Source: Pseudomonas sp. Tri1
Lineage (GTDB): Bacteria; Pseudomonadota; Gammaproteobacteria; Pseudomonadales; Pseudomonadaceae
Direction of reading: 5' to 3'
DNA length: 64,000 nt
Assembly: GCF_017968885.1 (NCBI RefSeq)
Contig: NZ_CP072913.1
Coordinates: forward strand, 3,456,001 to 3,520,000
The notes under the pieces were generated by a model, which was not told where the DNA came from, ran no database searches, and worked only from the letters and a program-made list of their open reading frames with translations. Both the position numbers and the translations under genes were made by a program. Below are positions 37,549-47,059 of this stretch, one piece after another; the first letter of the stretch is position 1, and each line of letters opens with the position of its first letter.

Positions 37549-37642
37549 CATCGCGAGCAAGCCCGCTCCCACAGGGGCTGGTGGCGTACGCCGATGTTGC
37601 GTACACCACAAATCCTATGTGGGAGCGAGCTTGCTCGCGATG
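37549..37642. repeat. Inverted pair of pseudomonad REP elements
   Basis: CATCGCGAGCAAGCCCGCTC and its near-perfect inverted copy ending GCTTGCTCGCGATG face each other 44 bases apart. This is the Pseudomonas REP doublet. It lies between two converging acyl-CoA gene sets and can fold into a cruciform or act as a transcription barrier. The left copy has CCCGCT in place of TCGCT. Confidence 0.9.
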
Positions 37643-37662
37643 GCGGCAGTCAGGACGCCGCC

Positions 37663-38436
37663 TTACTTGTCCTGGAACTCCGCCGCCCGCTTGGCCACGA
37701 ATGCCGCCATGCCTTCCTTCTGATCCTGCGTCGCAAATGCCGCGTGGAATACCCGGCGTTCGAAGCGCACGCCTTCGGACAGGCTGACTTCAAAGGCGCG
37801 GTTGACGCTTTCCTTGACCATCATGCTGATGGGCACTGACTTGGAGGCGATCAACGCCGCCGTTTTCAGCGCCTCATCCAGCAGCTCATCGGCCGGTACA
37901 ATGCGCGCGACGATGCCGCAACGCTCAGCTTCCACCGCGTCAATGAAGCGCCCGGTCAGGCACATTTCCATGGCCTTGGCCTTGCCGACCGCCCGGGTCA
38001 AGCGTTGGGTGCCGCCCATGCCCGGCAGTACCCCGAGGTTGATTTCCGGCTGGCCGAACCTGGCGTTGTCGCCGGCCAGGATGAAGTCGCACATCAACGC
38101 CAGCTCGCAACCGCCACCCAAGGCAAAGCCGTTCACCGCAGCAATGATCGGCTTGCGGCGGTTGGCCACGCGGTCGCTGTCGCTGAACAGGTCGTCCAGG
38201 TAGATCTGCGGGTAGGTCAGCTCGGCCATTTCCTTGATGTCCGCCCCGGCGGCGAAAGCTTTCTTCGAGCCAGTCAGCACGATGCAGCCAATCTTCGGAT
38301 CGGCTTCCAGGCTGTCCAGCGCCTGGTTCAACTCGCTGACAATCTGCGCGTTCAAGGCATTCAACGCTTGGGGACGGTTGAGGGTGATCAGACCGACGCG
38401 GTCCTTGATCTCCAATAAAATCGTTTCGTAGCTCAT
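37663..38436 (-). CDS. Enoyl-CoA hydratase
   Basis: The 257-residue crotonase-fold protein starts [30 protein letters not shown] supplies one half of the oxyanion hole, and the two catalytic glutamates are in [12 protein letters not shown] (the E) and [17 protein letters not shown]. It hydrates a trans-2-enoyl-CoA. As the last gene of the operon, it would act after the neighbouring acyl-CoA dehydrogenase, for instance on tiglyl-CoA. The true start is at 38436, after GACTCCTG; longer frames upstream lack family character. Confidence 0.9.
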   Translation of the reverse strand: MSYETILLEIKDRVGLITLNRPQALNALNAQIVSELNQALDSLEADPKIGCIVLTGSKKAFAAGADIKEMAELTYPQIYLDDLFSDSDRVANRRKPIIAAVNGFALGGGCELALMCDFILAGDNARFGQPEINLGVLPGMGGTQRLTRAVGKAKAMEMCLTGRFIDAVEAERCGIVARIVPADELLDEALKTAALIASKSVPISMMVKESVNRAFEVSLSEGVRFERRVFHAAFATQDQKEGMAAFVAKRAAEFQDK

Positions 38437-38449
38437 GCAGGACTCCTGT

Positions 38450-39577
38450 TCAAAGATTGCGCGAAATGACCATGCGCTGAATGTCGCTGGTGCCTTCGTA
38501 GATCTGGCAGACCCGCACGTCGCGGTAGATGCGTTCCAGCGGGAAGTCGTTGAGGTAACCGTAGCCACCCAGGGTTTGCAACGCCATGGAACAGACTTTT
38601 TCGGCCATTTCCGAGGCGAACAGCTTGGCCATGGACGCTTCCACCAGCGCAGGCTGGCCGTTATCCCGCAGGGCCGCGGCGTAGTGCACCATTTGCCGGG
38701 CCACAGCGATCTGGGTGGCCATGTCCGCCAAGCGAAACGCTACGGCCTGGTGCTCGATGATCGGCTTGCCGAAACTTTCCCGCTCCCGGGCATAGTCCCG
38801 GGCGGCCTCGAACGCGGCGCGAGCCATGCCCACCGATTGTGCCGCAATACCGACGCGCCCGCCTTCCAGGTTCGCCAGGGCGATCTTATAGCCCTCCCCC
38901 TCCTCCCCCAGGCGATTGCCCAGCGGCACCTTCACATCCTCGAACAGGATCTGGCAGGTGTCGGAGGCGTGCTGGCCGAGCTTGTCCTCGACCCGCGCTA
39001 CGCTGTAGCCCGGTGAATCAGTGGGCACGATGAACGCGCTGATACCGCGCTTGCCAGCGTCCGGATCAGTCACCGCGAACACAATCACCACCCCGGCATT
39101 CTGCCCGGACGTGATGAATTGCTTGCAACCGTTGAGCACGTAATGGTCATCCTCCCGGCGTGCCCGGGTCTTGAGGCTGCTGGCGTCCGAGCCGGCCTGG
39201 GGCTCGGTCAGGGCGAAAGCACCGAGCATTGCACCGCTGGCCAACGGCATGAGGAAGCGGGCCTTTTGTTCATCATTGCCGAACTTGAGGATCGGCACGC
39301 AGCCCACTGAGTTATGCACGCTCATGATGGTCGAGCACGCCCCATCGCCCGCCGCGATTTCTTCCAGGGCCATGGCATAGGTCAGGTAGCCGGTGTCGCA
39401 ACCGCCCCATTGCTCCGGCACGAGCATGCCGAAAAAACCCAGCTCGGCCATTTCATCGATGGCCTCCCGGGGAAAGCGGTGCTCGCGGTCCCATTCGGCG
39501 GCGAACGGTTTCAAGCGCTCCTGGGCGAACTGCCGGGCCACGTCACTGATTTGAATCTGTTCTTCAGTCGGGAGCAT
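38450..39577 (-). CDS. Acyl-CoA dehydrogenase (short/branched chain type)
   Basis: The 375-residue FAD enzyme has [21 protein letters not shown], a C-terminal [22 protein letters not shown] signature and the catalytic Glu in [10 protein letters not shown]. It is thirteen bases upstream of the hydratase gene and nine bases downstream of the thiolase gene, so the three are one operon. In the isoleucine route it would oxidise 2-methylbutyryl-CoA. Its sequence is distinct from the isobutyryl-type copy at 36385. Confidence 0.9.
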   Translation of the reverse strand: MLPTEEQIQISDVARQFAQERLKPFAAEWDREHRFPREAIDEMAELGFFGMLVPEQWGGCDTGYLTYAMALEEIAAGDGACSTIMSVHNSVGCVPILKFGNDEQKARFLMPLASGAMLGAFALTEPQAGSDASSLKTRARREDDHYVLNGCKQFITSGQNAGVVIVFAVTDPDAGKRGISAFIVPTDSPGYSVARVEDKLGQHASDTCQILFEDVKVPLGNRLGEEGEGYKIALANLEGGRVGIAAQSVGMARAAFEAARDYARERESFGKPIIEHQAVAFRLADMATQIAVARQMVHYAAALRDNGQPALVEASMAKLFASEMAEKVCSMALQTLGGYGYLNDFPLERIYRDVRVCQIYEGTSDIQRMVISRNL

Positions 39578-39586
39578 GCTGATTCC

Positions 39587-40774
39587 TTAATACAGGCATT
39601 CAACGGCCATGGCCGTGGCTTCGCCGCCGCCGATGCAAATCGCCGCGACGCCGCGCTTGAGACCTTTCTGGCGCAGGGCCGAGAGCAACGTCACCAGGAT
39701 CCGCGCACCGGAGGCGCCAATGGGATGGCCCAGGGCACAGGCACCGCCATGAACATTGATCTTTTCATGGGGAATTTCCAGTTGGTTCATGGCGACCAAC
39801 CCCACCACGGCAAAGGCTTCGTTGACTTCGAACAGATCCACCTCATCCAGCGCCCAACCGGTTTTGTTCAGCAGTTTTTTCACTGCGCCAATCGGTGCCG
39901 TTGGAAACAGGCTCGGTGTGTCGGCAAACGCTGCATGGCCGTGAATCACTGCCAGGGGCTTGAGGCCACGCTGGGCCGCCTGGCTCTGGCGCATCAGCAC
40001 CAGGGCAGCGGCGCCGTCGGAAATGGAACTGGCGTTGGCCGCGGTCACGGTGCCGCCCTCGCGGAAAGCCGGTTTCAGCGCGGCGATCTTGTCGATCCGC
40101 GCCTTGGGCGGTTGCTCGTCGTGGCTAATGGTCACCTGTTCCTTACCGACCATGACCTGCAGCGGCACGATCTCGGCATCGAAACGGCCCTCCTTGATCG
40201 CCTGCTGGGCGCGGGTGGTGGAGGCAATGGCGAAGGCATCCTGGGCTTCGCGGCTGATACCGTTGGCTTCGGCGCAATCCTCGGCAAAGGTGCCCATCAG
40301 CCGACCTTTGTCGTAGGCGTCCTCCAGGCCGTCGAGGAACATATGGTCGAGCACCCGGCCGTGGCCCATGCGGTAACCGCCGCGGGCACGGTCGAGCAGG
40401 TATGGCGCGTTGGACATGCTTTCCATCCCCCCGGCCACGACCACCTCGGCACTGCCGGCGATGAGCATGTCGTGGGCGAGGATCGTCGCTTCCATGCCCG
40501 AACCGCACATTTTGTTGAGCGTGGTGCAACGGGTCGACCTGTCCAGCCCGGCCCCCAGCGCGGCCTGACGGGCCGGGGCCTGGCCCAGGCCGGCGGCGAG
40601 CACACAACCGAACAGCACTTCTTCGACCGCACCAGGCGCGATGCCGGCACGTTTTACCGCTGCCTTGATCGCGGCAGCCCCCAATTGCGGGGCCGTGAGG
40701 CTTTTCAATTCACCTTGAAAGCCGCCCATGGGGGTGCGGACGGCACTGACGATGACAATCGGATCGTTGGACAT
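39587..40774 (-). CDS. Acetyl-CoA C-acyltransferase (thiolase)
   Basis: The 395-residue thiolase has the acyl-binding cysteine in LNKMCGSGMEA, the catalytic histidine in NVHGGACALGHPIGASGAR and the second cysteine in AAICIGGGEATA. It cleaves a 3-ketoacyl-CoA, in this context probably 2-methylacetoacetyl-CoA to acetyl-CoA and propionyl-CoA. Two ATG codons in tandem follow AGGAGG; the second gives the better spacing. It is the third gene of the operon. Confidence 0.92.
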   Translation of the reverse strand: MSNDPIVIVSAVRTPMGGFQGELKSLTAPQLGAAAIKAAVKRAGIAPGAVEEVLFGCVLAAGLGQAPARQAALGAGLDRSTRCTTLNKMCGSGMEATILAHDMLIAGSAEVVVAGGMESMSNAPYLLDRARGGYRMGHGRVLDHMFLDGLEDAYDKGRLMGTFAEDCAEANGISREAQDAFAIASTTRAQQAIKEGRFDAEIVPLQVMVGKEQVTISHDEQPPKARIDKIAALKPAFREGGTVTAANASSISDGAAALVLMRQSQAAQRGLKPLAVIHGHAAFADTPSLFPTAPIGAVKKLLNKTGWALDEVDLFEVNEAFAVVGLVAMNQLEIPHEKINVHGGACALGHPIGASGARILVTLLSALRQKGLKRGVAAICIGGGEATAMAVECLY

Positions 40775-40786
40775 CATGAATCCTCC

Positions 40787-41548
40787 TTATTTGGCAGCCA
40801 TACGCAGGGCGCCGTCGAGACGGATCACCTCGCCGTTGAGCATGCTGTTTTCAATGATATGCCTGACCAGCGCCGCGTACTCGGTCGGTTTGCCCAGGCG
40901 CGGTGGGAATGGCACGCCGGCAGCCAGGGAATCGCGTACTTCAGGCGTCATGCCGGCCATCATCGGGGTTTCGAAAATGCCTGGGGCGATGGTCATTACA
41001 CGAATGCCGAAACGCGCCAGTTCGCGGGCGGCTGGCAGGGTCAGGCTGGCGATGGCACCTTTGGAGGCCGCATAGGCTGCCTGGCCGATCTGGCCGTCGA
41101 AGGCCGCCACCGAAGCGGTGTTGATGATCACGCCACGCTCGCCGTCGGCATCGGCCTCGGTTTCACTGATGGCGGCAGCGGCCAGACGCAGCAAGTTGAA
41201 GCTACCGATCAAGTTGACGTTGATCACCTGGCTGAAGCTGGCCAGCGCATGGGGGCCGTTCTTGCCGAGGATCTTCTCGCCGCGCACGATGCCCGCGCAA
41301 TTCACCAGGCCATTGAGGCCACCGAACGCAGTGACAGTGGCCTTGACCGCCGCTTCAGCCGCCGCCTCGTTGCTGATGTCCGCCACCACGCTCTGGCAGC
41401 CGAGTTTTTGCGCTTGGGCAACCACGGCGTCGGCATTGAGGTCCACCAGCATCACCTTGGCGCCGGCCTTGACCAGCATTTCGCCGGTGGCCGCACCGAG
41501 GCCGGAGGCACCGCCGCTGACGAGGAAAATCTTGTTGTCGATGTGCAT
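40787..41548 (-). CDS. Type II 3-hydroxyacyl-CoA dehydrogenase (SDR, HSD17B10-like)
   Basis: The 253-residue SDR has the cofactor motif [17 protein letters not shown] for NAD preference, NCAGIV, and the catalytic triad Ser-Tyr-Lys with YAASK. The pattern matches the type II 3-hydroxyacyl-CoA dehydrogenase/3-hydroxy-2-methylbutyryl-CoA dehydrogenase group (human HSD17B10). It oxidises a 3-hydroxyacyl-CoA to the ketone that the thiolase then cleaves. Two ATG codons in tandem follow AAGGA; I chose the second. Confidence 0.88.
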   Translation of the reverse strand: MHIDNKIFLVSGGASGLGAATGEMLVKAGAKVMLVDLNADAVVAQAQKLGCQSVVADISNEAAAEAAVKATVTAFGGLNGLVNCAGIVRGEKILGKNGPHALASFSQVINVNLIGSFNLLRLAAAAISETEADADGERGVIINTASVAAFDGQIGQAAYAASKGAIASLTLPAARELARFGIRVMTIAPGIFETPMMAGMTPEVRDSLAAGVPFPPRLGKPTEYAALVRHIIENSMLNGEVIRLDGALRMAAK

Positions 41549-41564
41549 CATGGTTTCCTTGGGT

Positions 41565-43229
41565 TCAAGCTGAAACGTTCTGCGCCGCGGCTTCTTGGGC
41601 CTTGGCGATCTCTTGGTTGCGCAAGATAAAGCGCTGCAATTTGCCGCTTGGGGTTTTCGGCAAGTCGCTGACAAATTCGATTTCACGGGGATAGGCATGG
41701 GCCGCGAGGCGTTTGCGTACGTGCTGACGCAGTTCCTCAGCCAGCTCCGGCGCGGCACGGTATTGGCCACTGAGCACCACGAAGGCCTTCACCAGCTCGG
41801 TGCGTTCCGGATCAGGTTTGCCGATTACAGCCGCTTCCACCACGGCGGGGTGTTCGATCAGCGCGCTTTCCACGTCGAACGGGCCGACGCGATAGCCCGA
41901 GGTAGTGATGACGTCGTCGCTGCGGCCGACGAAGCTGATGCTGCCATCGGGGTTGAGTTCGACGGTGTCACCGCTCAGGTAATAGTCGCCGACGAAAGCT
42001 TTGGTCGGGCCGCCTTCGTAACCGGCAAACCAGCACATCGGCGACTGGCTGCGGTCGATAGCAAGTATCCCGGGCTGACCGATGCCCAGTTCCCGATGGT
42101 TTTCATCCAGCACCACGACCCGATGGCCTGGCGAAGCGAAACCGGCCGCCCCCAGATGCACCGGATGCGCTAGCCCATGATGGTTGCACAGCACCATGCC
42201 CAGTTCGGTCTGGCCGTAATGGTCATGGATCACCACGTCCAGGTTGTCGGCGAACCAGCGGATTACCTCCGGGTTCAACGGCTCGCCGGCACTGCTGACG
42301 ATGCGCAGCTTGCCCTTGATCGACCGAGCGAACTGCTCGCCCCCGGCAATCAGCAAACGATAGGCCGTGGGTGAACCGGTGAGGTTGGTGATGCCGTATT
42401 TATTGATCACCCGGCAGGTACTTTCCAGGGTGAACGGGCCATCGTAGAACGTGATGGGATGCCCCATGGCCAACGGCCCGGTGACGCCGAAGTAGATGCC
42501 GTAGGCCCAACCCGGGTCAGCCACGTTCCAGAAGGCGTCTTCGGGGCGCAGGTCCACGGCATCACGGGTGTAGCTCTGGAACGCGACGATGGCCTTGAGT
42601 GGCACTGACAGCGCCTTGGCCGGTCCCGTGGTACCGGAGGTGAACATCAGCAGGAACGGGTCTTCGCCGGTAAGCATCACAGGCTCACACTGGCTGGAGT
42701 GGTTCGCCACTTCGGCCCAGAAACTGTAGTCGCCGCGGACGATACCCTGGCCTTTGTCGCCGCCGACCGTGACCACGGTGGGGCAACCGGCGACTTCGTG
42801 GAGCTTGGGGCGGTTGACCGCATCAGTGACGACCATACGCGCACCGGAGCTGCCGAGGCGGTGCTCGATGGCCTTGGGCCCGAACGCGGTAAACAGCGGT
42901 TGATACACCGCCCCGATGCGCCAAGTGGCGAGCACCACGATCAGCAGTTCAGCGTTACGCGGCAGCAGGCCGGCCACTTTGTCACCCTTGCCGACACCTT
43001 GGGCCAGGAGAAAATTGGCGAAACGCGCGGCGTGGTCCTGCAAGTCGCGGTAAGTCCAAGTCGCGTCGCTGCCGTCGCGGCCCTCCCAGAACAGGGCAAT
43101 GCGCCCTGGCAACGCATGCCGGTCGCAACACTCGACACAGGCATTGAGTGCCTCGAGCGAGCCGTGCAGCGCGGCGTTGACGGTGTGCAGGTAATCGAAC
43201 TGCGACGTGGCGGACGAATAATCGCGCAT
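41565..43229 (-). CDS. AMP-dependent acyl-CoA synthetase
   Basis: The 554-residue adenylate-forming enzyme shows the P-loop-like [14 protein letters not shown], the YGQTELG motif, [11 protein letters not shown] and the C-terminal lysine in [14 protein letters not shown]. It activates a carboxylic acid to its CoA ester. It is the first gene of the minus-strand operon, so the operon can start from a free branched-chain acid such as 2-methylbutyrate or isobutyrate, as well as from an amino acid. The start at 43229 follows a weak GAGCAGAA-type region; a longer upstream frame is not supported. Confidence 0.85.
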   Translation of the reverse strand: MRDYSSATSQFDYLHTVNAALHGSLEALNACVECCDRHALPGRIALFWEGRDGSDATWTYRDLQDHAARFANFLLAQGVGKGDKVAGLLPRNAELLIVVLATWRIGAVYQPLFTAFGPKAIEHRLGSSGARMVVTDAVNRPKLHEVAGCPTVVTVGGDKGQGIVRGDYSFWAEVANHSSQCEPVMLTGEDPFLLMFTSGTTGPAKALSVPLKAIVAFQSYTRDAVDLRPEDAFWNVADPGWAYGIYFGVTGPLAMGHPITFYDGPFTLESTCRVINKYGITNLTGSPTAYRLLIAGGEQFARSIKGKLRIVSSAGEPLNPEVIRWFADNLDVVIHDHYGQTELGMVLCNHHGLAHPVHLGAAGFASPGHRVVVLDENHRELGIGQPGILAIDRSQSPMCWFAGYEGGPTKAFVGDYYLSGDTVELNPDGSISFVGRSDDVITTSGYRVGPFDVESALIEHPAVVEAAVIGKPDPERTELVKAFVVLSGQYRAAPELAEELRQHVRKRLAAHAYPREIEFVSDLPKTPSGKLQRFILRNQEIAKAQEAAAQNVSA

Positions 43230-43382
43230 GAGCAGAATCCCTCTGTATTTTTTATTGGTTGGGGGAACCGTAGACAGCAGGGAAATACTCGCGCCGAAGG
43301 GCCATGGGGGCAATGGTCAAAGCCATCAAGTTGCTTGACTGGTTTGGCCATGGTTTGGGGGATGTGTTGGCAGTAATGGCCT

Positions 43383-43475
43383 CATCGCGAGCAAGCTCGC
43401 TCCCACACGGGCTCTGGGCGGTCACAAGATCCAGGACCACCACAAATCCACTGTGGGAGCGAGCTTGCTCGCGTA
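43383..43475. repeat. Inverted pair of pseudomonad REP elements
   Basis: CATCGCGAGCAAGCTCGCTC and its inverted copy TGTGGGAGCGAGCTTGCTCGCG are separated by 44 bases. The pair sits between the acyl-CoA synthetase start and the end of the ArnT-like gene, both on the minus strand. It is the same doublet type as at 37549 and 60095. Confidence 0.9.
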
Positions 43476-43490
43476 GCGGGACTCCAGACG

Positions 43491-45011
43491 CTACAAGGGA
43501 TGAGCCCATGTGAATGAATAAACTTTCTCTGGCGCCGGCGACTGGCAGTTCTGGTTGTCCGCATCAGCCCCTACCAGGAACCACTCGGCCCTTGAGGTAT
43601 CGCCGACACGACGAGCCTTTTGCGGGTCGTAACAGCGCGCCAGATCCCGGGCAGGTACCAAGGCATAGGCCTGCGGGTGGTTGCGCAGCCAGAGGGCGGA
43701 TTGCTCCAGGGATTGGCTGCCATGGAAGCCAAAATGCACGATGGGTTGTTGCGCGAAGAGCCAGTGCCCCTCCCGCCAACCGACCAGGACCAATGGTGCG
43801 TTTGCAGTCAGCCGTGCCACATCGCGCATGAGGGTTTCGTGGGGGTTGATACCCTCTTTGTGAGGCTCGACGAAGCCGCGTACAAACCAGGCGCACAGCC
43901 ACAGTGCAGTCAGTACCTTGAACACCACCCTGCCCCTGGGACGCCGGCCGAACCAGCGACGCAGCATCCACGGGACAAGCGGCGCCACCAACAGAATCAA
44001 CCCGGGTAATGCAGGAAAGATATACAGCTTGCGTTTGCCGCTGCTCAGGCTAAAGAACAACAACACCAACAATACCCAGCCGAGCAGTACCAACACCCGA
44101 CCGTCGTGCTTGAGCAATTGTTTGCGCCAGGCCGGCACCAGCCAGGGGAGCATGAACACAATCGGTAGCCAGTACTTGGGGATCACCTGGACGAAGAAAT
44201 ACCAGAAGGGTTCGCGGTGCTCCCATGCGTTGGCATAACGCCCCGCCGTTTGCTTGAACAGGATTTCCTGGGCGTAAGCCAGGCTGTCGGGGCTGCCCTG
44301 CCAGACAATCACCAGCAAAGGCCCCAGCCATAATCCGATGGCGGCCAATGCTACCAGCAGCCCCAGGCACCAGCGTCCTGCCTGGCCAGGCATGGCCACC
44401 ACCCCTTTCCAACCTTTGCGCACCGCGTAGGCGTAGGGAATCAGCATCAACACCGGCAGAAAGCCCACGCCTTTGCTGATGATGCCAAGCCCCATCGCCC
44501 CACAGGCAACGTAGTACCAGCCCCAGGCCGGGCCAAGCAACAGATGCCGGCATAACCCATAGACCCCCAGAATCGTCCAAAGGGCAAGGAAGCCGTCAAT
44601 CTGCCCGGTCCGCAAGATGCTGTAGGTCTGGTAGGTCGCCAGGAACAACAGCGCGGCGATCACACCCACCCGCCGCCCCCACAAGCGCCGGCCCAAGTCA
44701 TACAAACACGCCGTAGTCACCGCGCTTGCCAGCAGCGCGGGCAAGTACAGGGCAACTTTGGGCAGATGGGTCAACTGCACGAACAACGCCACCGCCCACA
44801 TGAACAACGGCGGCTTGTCGGCGTAGATTTCGCCAGCGCGATGGGGAATGAACCAGGAACCGTTCTGCAGCATTTCCAGGGCCACGCCGAGAAAACGCTC
44901 TTCATCGACATTCAGCGGTTGGCGCCAGCCAAGACCGGCGCCAACCATGACCAACGTCAACAGAACAAACGCCAGTAACTCCAGCTGCGGGGAAGATAAT
45001 CGTCTAGGCAC
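43491..45011 (-). CDS. ArnT/PMT-like glycosyltransferase using a lipid-linked sugar
   Basis: The 506-residue membrane protein has about twelve hydrophobic segments and the GT-C start of the ArnT/PMT family: NVDEERFLGVALEMLQNGSWFIPHRAGEIYADKPPLFMW, with the acidic pair DE and the DKPP motif. It transfers a sugar from undecaprenyl phosphate to an acceptor on the periplasmic side. It is shorter than the authentic ArnT at 52702 and only distantly related. Translation starts at GTG with AAGGA upstream. It ends the four-gene set with an epimerase, a GT2 and a LAB_N protein. Confidence 0.85.
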   Translation of the reverse strand: MPRRLSSPQLELLAFVLLTLVMVGAGLGWRQPLNVDEERFLGVALEMLQNGSWFIPHRAGEIYADKPPLFMWAVALFVQLTHLPKVALYLPALLASAVTTACLYDLGRRLWGRRVGVIAALLFLATYQTYSILRTGQIDGFLALWTILGVYGLCRHLLLGPAWGWYYVACGAMGLGIISKGVGFLPVLMLIPYAYAVRKGWKGVVAMPGQAGRWCLGLLVALAAIGLWLGPLLVIVWQGSPDSLAYAQEILFKQTAGRYANAWEHREPFWYFFVQVIPKYWLPIVFMLPWLVPAWRKQLLKHDGRVLVLLGWVLLVLLFFSLSSGKRKLYIFPALPGLILLVAPLVPWMLRRWFGRRPRGRVVFKVLTALWLCAWFVRGFVEPHKEGINPHETLMRDVARLTANAPLVLVGWREGHWLFAQQPIVHFGFHGSQSLEQSALWLRNHPQAYALVPARDLARCYDPQKARRVGDTSRAEWFLVGADADNQNCQSPAPEKVYSFTWAHPL

Positions 45012-45014
45012 CGT

Positions 45015-45308
45015 TCAGTCCTTTCCCGCCAGTTCGCGGTTTTCCCGCTCATGGTGCTTGGCGATCAACTGCAAGTTACGCAGGTACACAATGAAACCGA
45101 AAGACTGACCGACAATAAACACCGGGTCCTCGCGGTAGATGGCGTAGGCCAGCAACAGCGCGCTGCCAATGATGCTCAGGTACCAGAAGCCCACTGGGAT
45201 CACACTGCGCTTCTTGTATTCGCTGTATAGCCATTGCAGGACAAATCGTCCGGTAAACGCAAACTGGCCAGCGAAGCCAACAGCCAACCACACAGATTCT
45301 CTGCCCAT
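45015..45308 (-). CDS. LAB_N-domain small membrane protein
   Basis: The 97-residue protein has three hydrophobic segments and the LAB_N signature (FTGRFVLQWLYSEYKKRSVIPVGFWYLSIIGS, by its ends FTGRF and SIIGS). The Pfam domain is placed in the MtN3-like clan, near SWEET transporters. The gene lies between the GT2 and the ArnT-like gene with overlapping or near-overlapping ends. A role in flipping the lipid-linked sugar, as ArnE/F do in the arn pathway, is plausible but unproved. Confidence 0.85.
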   Translation of the reverse strand: MGRESVWLAVGFAGQFAFTGRFVLQWLYSEYKKRSVIPVGFWYLSIIGSALLLAYAIYREDPVFIVGQSFGFIVYLRNLQLIAKHHERENRELAGKD

Positions 45309-45309
45309 C

Positions 45310-46053
45310 TCAAACCTCGGTTTCTTGTGCGTTGACGTCCAGGCGTGTGCGCTTGATCAGCCACCACACCCCGAACAGATCGACGATGCCCACCAGCGCG
45401 CGGTCGAGGTTTCCGTAGTTGGATACCCCTGCCCCACGCTCACGGTGGTTCACCGGGTGAACCAGCATTCGGCCGTTGTGCCGGCGGATCAAGGCGGGAA
45501 TAAAGCGGTGCATGTGATCGAAATACGGCAGGCGCAAAAACGCCTCGCGCTCGATGACCTTGATACCGCAACCGGTATCAGGCGTCTGGTCCTTCAGCAG
45601 GCTGGCGCGCAATTTATTGGCGAATCGCGATGCCCAGCGCTTGCTCGCCGTGTCCTGGCGGTTGACACGATGCCCCGCCACCAGCTTGACCCCGGCCGGC
45701 TTACCTTCGGAACCGCGCACCAGGTCGAGCATTTTGGGCAGGTCAGCCGGATCGTTCTGCCCGTCGCCATCAAGGGTTGCCAACCAAGGCCCGCGCGCGA
45801 CTTCGGCGGCGTGGTAGACCGAGGTGCTCTGGCCCAGGGAACGGGCATGACTGAGCACCCGTAATTGCCGGTAGCCACTGTCTTGCAAGGTACGTAACTC
45901 AGCGGCGGTGGCATCGGTGCTGCCGTCGTCGACCACGATGACCTCAAATTCCTCGTGGGCCAACGCCGTGCGCACTTCTTCGAGAAGCGGGATGAGATTG
46001 CCGGCCTCGTTCTTTGCCGGGATCAGGACCGACACATAAGGGGTTTCGTGCAT
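45310..46053 (-). CDS. GT2 glycosyltransferase, DPM1-like
   Basis: The 247-residue enzyme has the GT-A fold signatures VSVLIPAKNEAGN, VVDDGSTD and LDGDGQNDP. It lacks the two C-terminal helices of ArnC and looks like dolichol-phosphate mannose synthase and rhizobial RgtE-type enzymes, which load a sugar onto polyprenyl phosphate. GGAG precedes the ATG at 46053. The epimerase gene lies upstream and the ArnT-like transferase downstream, so galacturonate is a reasonable guess for the sugar. Confidence 0.87.
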   Translation of the reverse strand: MHETPYVSVLIPAKNEAGNLIPLLEEVRTALAHEEFEVIVVDDGSTDATAAELRTLQDSGYRQLRVLSHARSLGQSTSVYHAAEVARGPWLATLDGDGQNDPADLPKMLDLVRGSEGKPAGVKLVAGHRVNRQDTASKRWASRFANKLRASLLKDQTPDTGCGIKVIEREAFLRLPYFDHMHRFIPALIRRHNGRMLVHPVNHRERGAGVSNYGNLDRALVGIVDLFGVWWLIKRTRLDVNAQETEV

Positions 46054-46087
46054 GATGCTCCAGAAACAAAACTGAGAAATGAGAGGG

Positions 46088-47059
46088 TTAGACGCGGTAA
46101 TAATCGCGATACCAATGGACAAATGACTGGACGCCGACGGGCACCGCGACCTGCGGGCGAAACCCCACACGCTCTTCCAACTCGCGAGTGTCCGCCCAGG
46201 TGTTGACGACGTCGCCCGATTGCAATGGCAAGAAGTTCTTGATTGCGCGAACGCCCAATGCCTGTTCGATGCACTCGATAAACTGCAGTAGCCTCACTGG
46301 CGCGCCGGCCCCGATGTTGTAGACCTTGTTGGGCACGCCGGCCTGATCGGTAGGCGGCAGCGCCAGCAAGCGCACGAGACCCTCGACGATGTCGTCGATG
46401 TAGGTGAAGTCACGCGACATCGCCCCCTCGTTATAGACGTCGATGGGGCGGCCCTTGAGAATCGCATCGGTGAATTTGAACGGTGCCATGTCGGGCCTTC
46501 CCCAAGGCCCATACACGGTAAAAAACCGCAGGCCGGTGGTGGGAATGCCATAGAGATGCGCATACGCGTGAGCCATCAGCTCGTTGGCGCGCTTGGTCGC
46601 GGCGTAGAACGACACCGGCTGGTCGACGGGGTCGGTCGTGGCATACGGCAAACGGTCGTTCAAGCCGTACACCGAGCTGCTGGAAGCGTAGATCAGGTGC
46701 GCCGGCCGATGGCCGCGACAAGCCTCCAGCACGTTGAGAAAACCCACCAGGTTGCTTTGCGCATAAACGTCCGGATGATCGATGGAATAGCGCACGCCAG
46801 CTTGCGCCGCCAGGTGGATGACCTGATCGAAGGCCTGTTCGGCAAACAACGCCAACAGTGCCTGTTTGTCTGCCACATCCAGCCACTGGAACTGGAAATT
46901 GCGCGATGTCGCCAATTGCGCGAGCCGAGCCTGTTTCAGCTCAACACTGTAGTAACTGTTGAGGTTGTCGATGCCGATAACCTGGTGGCCATCGCGGCAT
47001 AAGCGCTTGGCCGTATGAAAGCCGATAAAGCCGGCGGCGCCGGTTACCAGGATTTTCAT
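46088..47059 (-). CDS. NAD-dependent epimerase, UDP-glucuronate 4-epimerase-like
   Basis: The 323-residue SDR has the Rossmann motif GAAGFIGFH, the catalytic SSSVYG serine and YAATK. The segments AAQAGVRYSIDHPDVYAQSN and RFFTVYGPWGRPDMA are the landmarks of the LpsL/Cap1J-type UDP-glucuronate 4-epimerases. Its product would be UDP-galacturonate, made from the UDP-glucuronate of Ugd. It is first in the minus-strand set and divergent from arnB. The start at 47059 has AAGGATCC upstream. Confidence 0.88.
   Translation of the reverse strand: MKILVTGAAGFIGFHTAKRLCRDGHQVIGIDNLNSYYSVELKQARLAQLATSRNFQFQWLDVADKQALLALFAEQAFDQVIHLAAQAGVRYSIDHPDVYAQSNLVGFLNVLEACRGHRPAHLIYASSSSVYGLNDRLPYATTDPVDQPVSFYAATKRANELMAHAYAHLYGIPTTGLRFFTVYGPWGRPDMAPFKFTDAILKGRPIDVYNEGAMSRDFTYIDDIVEGLVRLLALPPTDQAGVPNKVYNIGAGAPVRLLQFIECIEQALGVRAIKNFLPLQSGDVVNTWADTRELEERVGFRPQVAVPVGVQSFVHWYRDYYRV

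Noticed and set aside
39314..41629. A 771-codon open frame on the plus strand
   Set aside because: It runs antisense to thiolase and SDR genes with all family signatures, has no family character itself and no ribosome-binding site.
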